A stretch of 9,893 nt of DNA from Patescibacteria group bacterium (GTDB lineage Bacteria; Patescibacteriota; Patescibacteriia; UBA1558; S5-K13). The notes beneath the pieces were generated by a model that made no database searches, had not been told where the DNA came from, and saw only the letters and a program-made list of their open reading frames with translations. Each line of letters starts with the position of its first letter. Within the stretch, counting starts at the first letter, position 1. Position numbers and translations under genes: made by a program. Below, in pieces: positions 6,086 to 9,893 of this stretch. The stretch covers positions 1-9,893 of the forward strand of contig JAQVMR010000007.1 in the NCBI GenBank assembly GCA_028703545.1, given 5' to 3'.

Positions 6086-6979
6086 TTATTTATAATATCT
6101 TTTTTTACCCAATCCCTCCTTAAGACGAGTATATTTTCTAAACTCACAAAGCGAATGTTCTATGTTTCTTATTGATAAATATGGGTAATTTGAAAAACAT
6201 TTTTTATGTGCTATTTCCTGCCAAGAGGTATTATTTTTTTTAATTTTATCTAAATATTCATTTTGAATTCCATATAAATGATAAATTTTTTCCAATTGTT
6301 CGATATTTTTTAATTTTCTATTATAGATTAATTCGAGTCCCCATTTTGCACCGGGTCCAATATTTACAAAATCATTATCAGTCCAACTATTTTTAAAAAA
6401 ATTAAAGTAACTTAAATCCACCCAAATTTCATAAGCTAAAAAATTTCCCACACTCGGAATTTCTTTTATTATTTCTAATGACTCTTCTGGTGTCTTCGAG
6501 ATGTCTATTTTTTGTATAATTTTTTCTAAACTTTTACTTTCAAAAATTTTTTGCAAATTATTTAAAATAAAAATATGTTTAGCTTCGTTAGTTTTGTTCC
6601 CGGAAATAAGATAAGCATCATTAAATATTGTCTTGCCAGATTTTTTTAGATTATTAAAATTATTTGTCAATAATTGAATTGTTCTGTTGTCAAATTTTTT
6701 TATTATATCAATTTTCAAATCTTCATAAAGATTGTATTTATTAAAAAATCTATAAAATACAATATTTTGAAAAATAACTTTTCTATCCTTTATGTCTTTT
6801 AATTTTTCTATTATATAAGAAGTTCCTTTGTCTAATTCTCTATATACATTACAAAATTTATATTTTTGAAGTATTTTATCTTTTGTCCAAATATTAGCTT
6901 TTTCACAAAAACGTTTATACCAAAGCAATTGTCTATCAAAAATAAAATTAAAAAACTCTTTTTCTTTTGTATTAATCAT
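6086..6979 (-). CDS. HMUDK_hel / alpha-glutamyl-putrescinyl-thymine pyrophosphorylase-like HhH protein
   Basis: This 297-residue protein resembles the DNA-glycosylase-fold family named for phage thymine hypermodification. The hallmarks are the N-terminal FFNFIFDRQLLWYKR (9-23), IWTKDKILQKYKFCNVYRELD (30-50), a helix-hairpin-helix EIPSVGNFLAYEIWVDL (173-189), DNDFVNIGPGAKWGL (201-215) and the C-terminal IEHSLCEFRKY (273-283) with a basic end. From the literature as I recall it, relatives in phages attach amino acids or amines to activated 5-hydroxymethyl-dU, and many stand-alone relatives in bacteria are uncharacterised. The enzyme's usual partners (hydroxymethyl-dUMP synthase, 5-hmdU kinase, other tailoring enzymes) are not in this window. 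The HhH and basic tail suggest DNA binding. Its own start has no SD at normal spacing; GGGG lies 13 bases upstream of ATG 6979. It probably forms an operon with the helicase downstream. The exact reaction and substrate are unknown. Confidence 0.7.
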   Translation of the reverse strand: MINTKEKEFFNFIFDRQLLWYKRFCEKANIWTKDKILQKYKFCNVYRELDKGTSYIIEKLKDIKDRKVIFQNIVFYRFFNKYNLYEDLKIDIIKKFDNRTIQLLTNNFNNLKKSGKTIFNDAYLISGNKTNEAKHIFILNNLQKIFESKSLEKIIQKIDISKTPEESLEIIKEIPSVGNFLAYEIWVDLSYFNFFKNSWTDNDFVNIGPGAKWGLELIYNRKLKNIEQLEKIYHLYGIQNEYLDKIKKNNTSWQEIAHKKCFSNYPYLSIRNIEHSLCEFRKYTRLKEGLGKKRYYK

Positions 6980-7001
6980 ATAAATAATTTTACCCCACGA
7001 G

Positions 7002-7050
7002 TATATATATTACAAAATATTATTGACAAATAAAATGTATACTATAAGAT
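7002..7050. promoter_or_regulatory. Divergent promoters sharing one -35 region
   Basis: On + strand, TTGACA (7023-7028) is followed after 16 bases by TAAGAT (7045-7050), directing the 125-codon orphan gene. On the minus strand the same bases read TTGTCA (7029-7024), and after a 16-base spacer comes TATATA (7007-7002), directing the HMUDK_hel-like gene and the helicase. The two -35 elements overlap by five bases, so the two promoters probably compete. Confidence 0.55.
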
Positions 7051-7080
7051 ATTTTTAGAATAAACATAAAAGGGGATAAT

Positions 7081-7458
7081 ATGAAAAGATTAACTGTTTA
7101 TGAAATCTTAGGAAATCGTGAGGATCTCTGTCTATACGTAGCTGAGATCAAAGACAAACCCAAAAAATTTGGTGTTTGGATAGGAAGATCCGAGGGGCAT
7201 AGATACAAACCACTACTAAGTGGTATTGGCCCGGAAGAAGGATGGACGCGAGATGAAACTATTAATACTATCAAGAACGTATTAGACATATGTCTTGAAA
7301 TCAAAGAAAAAGAAATGCAAAAACACCCCGACTACAAGCTATTTCTTGACACTGAAGATGTTGCTAGGATAATAAAGGAGGTTCAAGAAAAAGGTTCCTG
7401 TGATACAAAAGATTGGCAACCCAAAAACGAAATTTCAGATCAAAAAAAAGAAACATAA
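7081..7458 (+). CDS. Unrecognised 125-residue soluble protein
   Basis: I do not recognise this protein. It begins MKRLTVYEILGNRE, looks strand-rich in its first 50 residues (LCLYVAEI, FGVWIGR, a Gly/Pro segment GIGPEEGW), then has two amphipathic helices (about 56-80 and 90-104), and ends in a charged tail with a single CDTKDW motif. There are no membrane segments, no signal peptide and no obvious metal site; the two later acidic helices suggest a cytoplasmic, possibly protein-binding, role. The start is supported by AGGGG five bases before ATG 7081, and by a TTGACA/TAAGAT promoter. Its base composition is visibly less AT-rich than that of its neighbours, which may mean transfer or strong selection. 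It is divergent from the HMUDK_hel-like gene and convergent with tyrS. Whether it is linked to the helicase module is unknown. Confidence 0.75.
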   Translation: MKRLTVYEILGNREDLCLYVAEIKDKPKKFGVWIGRSEGHRYKPLLSGIGPEEGWTRDETINTIKNVLDICLEIKEKEMQKHPDYKLFLDTEDVARIIKEVQEKGSCDTKDWQPKNEISDQKKET

Positions 7459-7472
7459 TAACTCAAAAATAT

Positions 7473-7503
7473 AAAAAACCGAGAATTGAGCCTCGGTTTT
7501 TTT
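7473..7503. terminator. Bidirectional terminator between the 125-codon gene and tyrS
   Basis: ACCGAG (7478-7483) pairs with CTCGGT (7492-7497) around an 8-base loop, with A's before it and seven T's after it, so both strands have a T-tract. It lies 15 bases after the orphan gene's stop and about 40 bases after that of tyrS, so it can serve both convergent genes. Confidence 0.85.
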
Positions 7504-7539
7504 CTTTGATACAAAAGTTTTAATTCTAATCCTTGAGTC

Positions 7540-8736
7540 CTAATTTAATTCTAAAAATCTTCTTTTTCCAACTTGTATCAAATATTTTTCACCCTGCTTA
7601 AATATAAAAGTCATGTCAGTAATTTTTTCATCATTTATTTTTACAGCGCCTGAATTTATCATTGTTCTTGCTTCTGTTTTTGATAATACTAATTTAAATT
7701 CCGAAAGCAAATCAACAATATTTTTATCTTCATTTATAGAAACTTTTTCTATATCAGTTGGTTTTTCTTTGTTTTTAAAAACATTATCAAATTCTTCTTG
7801 TGCTAATTTTGCCTTATCTTCTCCATGATAAATACACACAATTTCATATGCAAGTCTTGCTTTTAAATTTCTTGGATTTTCACCATTTTTCATTTTTTCT
7901 TCTAGTTCTTTGATTTCGCTCATTTCCAAATCAGTGCAAAGCCTAAAATATTTTAAAATTAAATCATCTGTAATAGACATTACTTTTCCAAACATATCAT
8001 TTGGTGTATCGCTAACACCGACATAATTATCGTATGATTTTGACATTTTTCTTCCATCTGTTCCTTCTAATAATTCAAATGTTATTACAATTTTTTCTTT
8101 GTTTTTTAATTTCTGCATGAGGGTTCTTCCACAAAGCATATTAAATAACTGATCATTTCCACCAACTTCCATGTCAACATCCATCACAACACTATCATAT
8201 GCCTGAACTAATGGATAAAAAAACTCATGAAGAGCAATTGGTTTACCTTCTTTTAATCTTTTTTGATACATGTCTCTTTCTAAAAATTGTTGAACTGTAA
8301 AATTAGAAGATAATTCTATTAAATCCTGAAATTTTAATTTCTTATTCCATTTTGAATTATATTTTACTTCTGGTTTATTAGAGTGCTGAAAGTCCAAAAC
8401 TCTTGAAATTTGATCTTTATATGTCTTTGCATTTTTCTTTACTTCTGCTACAGAAAGTTGTTTTCTTGCTTCGTCTTTTCCACTTGGATCTCCTATTTGA
8501 CCAGTAAAATCACCAATTAAAAAAATTATTTTATGCCCTAATTCTTGAAATTTTTTTAATTTTCTAAGAACAACTGCATGACCTAAATGAATATCTGGTC
8601 TGCTTGGATCTGCACCAATATAAATCTTCATTTGCTCTCCATTTTTTAACTTTTTCTCTAATAATTCTCTACCAATTATGTCCTGAACTCCTCTACTTAA
8701 AAGCTCGTTTAATTGTTTGTCATCTATTTTTTGCAT
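7540..8736 (-). CDS. tyrS: Tyrosyl-tRNA synthetase
   Basis: This 398-residue class I synthetase charges tRNA-Tyr in the cytoplasm. The catalytic core shows IYIGADPSRPDIHLGHA with the HIGH-type motif HLGH at 50-53, GDFTGQIGDPSG (75-86), VGGNDQ (191-196, tyrosine pocket) and GRKMSKS (228-234). The C-terminal S4 RNA-binding domain spans about 343-395 (LSKTEARTMINSGAVKIN). Length and domain order match the family (about 400). The protein is complete with no missing key residue. The start ATG 8736-8734 has no SD but fits the family, and an extended -10 lies about 33 bases upstream. It is divergent from a small membrane-protein gene and convergent with a hypothetical gene. No T-box leader or other regulatory RNA is visible; the leader is only about 25 bases long. 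Confidence 0.97.
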   Translation of the reverse strand: MQKIDDKQLNELLSRGVQDIIGRELLEKKLKNGEQMKIYIGADPSRPDIHLGHAVVLRKLKKFQELGHKIIFLIGDFTGQIGDPSGKDEARKQLSVAEVKKNAKTYKDQISRVLDFQHSNKPEVKYNSKWNKKLKFQDLIELSSNFTVQQFLERDMYQKRLKEGKPIALHEFFYPLVQAYDSVVMDVDMEVGGNDQLFNMLCGRTLMQKLKNKEKIVITFELLEGTDGRKMSKSYDNYVGVSDTPNDMFGKVMSITDDLILKYFRLCTDLEMSEIKELEEKMKNGENPRNLKARLAYEIVCIYHGEDKAKLAQEEFDNVFKNKEKPTDIEKVSINEDKNIVDLLSEFKLVLSKTEARTMINSGAVKINDEKITDMTFIFKQGEKYLIQVGKRRFLELN

Positions 8737-8767
8737 ATAATTTAAATTTATTTAAAAAACTAATATA

Positions 8768-8783
8768 TAGTATAGCAATACTA
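8768..8783 (-). promoter_or_regulatory. tyrS extended -10 promoter inside a 6-bp inverted repeat
   Basis: Minus-strand TGCTATACT (8777-8769) is an extended -10 with TTTATA 17 bases upstream as a weak -35. The element is embedded in a perfect inverted repeat, TAGTAT - AGCA - ATACTA (8768-8783), that could be an operator or chance in AT-rich sequence. Confidence 0.5.
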
Positions 8784-8800
8784 ACATATTTTATAAATAC

Positions 8801-8829
8801 TTGACATTATTATATATATATACTAATAT
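8801..8829 (+). promoter_or_regulatory. Promoter of the small membrane-protein gene
   Basis: TTGACA (8801-8806) is a consensus -35, followed after 17 bases by TAATAT (8824-8829). A start near 8836 gives a leader of about 48 bases to the SD-supported ATG at 8884. Confidence 0.55.
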
Positions 8830-8849
8830 TATATATATACTAATATTAT
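8813..8849. repeat. 17-bp AT-rich tandem repeat, 2.2 copies
   Basis: Bases 8813-8832 and 8830-8849 are identical over 20 bases at a shift of 17. The unit is TATATATATACTAATAT. The first copy supplies the -10 element of the + strand promoter, and the second sits in the leader with a second TAATAT at 8841-8846. Without the two C's it would be pure AT. Confidence 0.75.
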
Positions 8850-8883
8850 CAATTCAAATATGAATATAAAAAGGAAGGAAAAG

Positions 8884-9177
8884 ATGAAAAACAAAGAGAA
8901 AAAACTGTCATTAATACAAAATAGTCATATTTTTTTAATGATTATAATGTATATAACCCTTATTTTGTTTGTGATATTTATCGGATTAATAATTATACCA
9001 ATACTAATTAATGTCCTCAAATATCCAGAAGCCAATTTCATAATTAAGAATCGGGAAGTTTGTTTAATTCTAATGTGTTCAATTGGTATAACATTAAGTA
9101 TGAGGACATTAAACCTCATACCCACTTCAATGAAAAAAATAAGAAATAAACTATTTCTAGAATGTACCAGAATGTAA
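8884..9177 (+). CDS. Small two-helix membrane protein of unknown function
   Basis: The product is 97 residues with a short basic N-terminus (MKNKEKK), a long hydrophobic stretch (about 17-44, with IFLMIIMYITLILFVIF and GLIIIPILINVL), a polar stretch (YPEANFIIKNREV), a second hydrophobic segment (about 60-80, CLILMCSIGITLSM) and a basic C-terminus (MKKIRNKLF). By the positive-inside rule both ends should be cytoplasmic. I do not recognise the family. The start is set at ATG 8884 because AAGGAAGG lies 5 bases before it; an ATG at 8860 adds 8 residues but has no SD and would contain this one. It has its own promoter and a terminator right after it, so it is a single-gene unit. It is divergent from tyrS, with no sign of a shared role. 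Confidence 0.65.
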   Translation: MKNKEKKLSLIQNSHIFLMIIMYITLILFVIFIGLIIIPILINVLKYPEANFIIKNREVCLILMCSIGITLSMRTLNLIPTSMKKIRNKLFLECTRM

Positions 9178-9193
9178 GGGTTTATAAAATCTT

Positions 9194-9229
9194 AATCCGC
9201 GCTTACAATTTGTAGATGCGGATTTTTTT
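9194..9229 (+). terminator. Terminator of the small membrane-protein gene
   Basis: AATCCGC (9194-9200) pairs with GCGGATT (9218-9224), with an inner TACA/TGTA stem (9204-9207 / 9211-9214), followed by a T-tract to 9229. It lies 16 bases after the stop codon. Confidence 0.85.
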
Positions 9230-9259
9230 ATAAATAATTAACATTTTTTTGAAAACACC

Positions 9260-9328
9260 ATGGGTATTAAAAGTAGCAGATTGGTTATTGAGAAAAATAA
9301 CAAAAAATTGGTAAAATACGGTATCTAG
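9260..9328 (+). CDS. Possible 22-residue basic peptide ORF
   Basis: ATG at 9260 opens a frame of 22 codons (MGIKSSRLVIEKNNKKLVKYGI) that stops at TAG 9326-9328, inside a hairpin. It lies between two hairpins in the 247-base gap before the PBP gene. No SD precedes the ATG, and only a weak TATAAA (9229-9234) lies upstream, so translation is unproven. A small RNA ending at the same hairpin is an equal alternative. I do not recognise the peptide. Confidence 0.25.
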   Translation: MGIKSSRLVIEKNNKKLVKYGI

Positions 9329-9350
9329 ACCAGATACCGCATTTAATTTT
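9314..9350 (+). terminator. Strong hairpin between the 22-codon ORF and the PBP gene
   Basis: CGGTATCT (9319-9326) pairs with AGATACCG (9332-9339) around a 5-base loop. After one A-C mismatch the stem continues with AAAT/ATTT (9314-9317 / 9341-9344), followed by AATTTT. The minus strand has a T-rich tail as well. The T-tract is short, so it may be a terminator or a structured RNA end. Confidence 0.55.
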
Positions 9351-9376
9351 ATAAAACTATAAAATCTTGCTATAAT
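9348..9376 (+). promoter_or_regulatory. Extended -10 promoter of the PBP gene
   Basis: TGCTATAAT (9368-9376) has a TTTATA (9348-9353) 17 bases upstream of its hexamer. The start point would be near 9383, giving a leader of about 41 bases without an SD site. The motif is identical to that before the receptor-channel gene. Confidence 0.65.
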
Positions 9377-9424
9377 AGAAGTTAAGTGTTAATCTTATTA
9401 AATTCAAAATTATACAAATTTTAT

Positions 9425-9893
9425 ATGATAAGAAACAACAGTAATCAATGGAAAAACAGAACCATAAACAGGAGAAGAAAACCAACAAAATTAAATATAC
9501 AGTTAAGGAATACTGTTTACTATAATAAAAAATGGCTCAAAAAACAAAAGCCAAAAAACACAAGGTTGTTCTGGTCAAGATTTGTGCTTGCTTTAATTAT
9601 TATATTTTTAATTAGCGCCATTTTTATGTTTGGGGTTTTTGCTTGGTATTCTAAGGATTTACCAGATCCAAATAAAATCATAGACAGATCCGTTGTTCAA
9701 AGTACAAAAATTTATGATAAAACTGGAGAACATTTATTGTATGATTTACATGGAACGCAACAAAGAACACTAATAGAAATAAATACTCTTCCTGATCATG
9801 TTGTAAATGCAACAATTGCAATAGAAGACAAAAATTTTTACAAACACAAAGGAATATCAATTTTTTCAATTATTCGTGCGCAAATTGTTCCAA
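9425..9893 (+). CDS. Class A penicillin-binding protein (PBP1-type), N-terminal part, runs off right edge
   Basis: The first 156 residues are visible. A basic cytoplasmic N-terminus (1-52) precedes one membrane helix (about 53-75), then LPDPNKI and QSTKIYDKTGEHLLYDL, which open the family-51 glycosyltransferase domain. The catalytic-motif region is ATIAIEDKNFYKHKGIS, with Glu134 as the expected catalytic acid/base of the EDxxFxxHxG motif. Family members polymerise lipid II outside the membrane and usually carry a C-terminal transpeptidase domain, which is beyond the window and not verified. The frame is open to the last base. ATG 9425 is chosen as the first in-frame ATG after the promoter; it has no SD, and a basic tail of this length before the helix is normal. 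With the VanW gene it is one of two cell-wall genes here. Confidence 0.9.
   Translation, partial: MIRNNSNQWKNRTINRRRKPTKLNIQLRNTVYYNKKWLKKQKPKNTRLFWSRFVLALIIIFLISAIFMFGVFAWYSKDLPDPNKIIDRSVVQSTKIYDKTGEHLLYDLHGTQQRTLIEINTLPDHVVNATIAIEDKNFYKHKGISIFSIIRAQIVP

Noticed and set aside
7209..7224. Perfect inverted repeat ACCACT-ACTA-AGTGGT
   Set aside because: It lies inside the coding sequence of the 125-codon gene with no T-tract or promoter nearby; probably incidental.
7613..7828. Open frame on the + strand inside tyrS
   Set aside because: It overlaps the S4-domain region of a certain gene on the other strand; long stop-free shadows are usual here.
1..9893. tRNA, rRNA, CRISPR arrays and riboswitches
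   Set aside because: Looked for cloverleaf ends, spaced repeats and conserved leader structures on both strands; none seen.

Overview
The window looks like a piece of chromosome from a very AT-rich bacterium with compact genes, most likely a member of the Candidate Phyla Radiation (Patescibacteria). That placement is an inference from base composition, from the style of the VanW, Hsp20 and PBP1-type proteins, and from the mix of genes with and without Shine-Dalgarno sites. TGA is used as a stop (hsp20 and the helicase), so the TGA recoding known from some CPR lineages is not in use here.

Layout, left to right. Bases 3-86 hold the last 27 codons of a probable DDE transposase/integrase, followed by a hairpin. 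Next is a + strand pair at 209-1685: a glutamate-receptor-like protein in which a family-3 solute-binding domain is split by a two-helix pore module, followed one base later by a YfcE-type metallophosphoesterase. Converging on this pair are four minus-strand genes. From right to left they are a small HhH-type protein of the thymine-hypermodification (HMUDK_hel / aGPT-PPlase) family at 6086-6979, a Hef/FANCM-like SF2 helicase at 4161-6008, an Hsp20 chaperone at 3631-4071, and a VanW-domain envelope protein at 1727-3559. The helicase ends in a terminator that overlaps its last codons, and hsp20 and vanW are separated by another hairpin.

A + strand orphan gene of 125 codons (7081-7458) is divergent from the HMUDK_hel-like gene; the two promoters appear to share one -35 element. 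It converges on tyrS (minus, 7540-8736), with one bidirectional terminator between them. Divergent from tyrS is a small two-helix membrane protein (8884-9177), whose promoter lies in an AT-only 17-bp tandem repeat. After its terminator come a 22-codon ORF that runs into a hairpin, and then the start of a class A penicillin-binding protein (9425 to the right edge).

How the genes may work together. Envelope functions (VanW, PBP1-type) and housekeeping (tyrS, hsp20) are interleaved with accessory genes. The most unusual parts are (1) the receptor-channel gene, which has all the amino-acid-binding hallmarks but no signal peptide and no GYG filter, sits just after a transposase remnant, and may be leaderless; and (2) the pairing of a thymine-hypermodification-family protein with a nuclease-less Hef-like helicase, with no phage genes and no other modification genes in view. 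Two intrinsic terminators contain the stop codon of the ORF they end. Three genes share an extended -10 motif TGCTATAMT.
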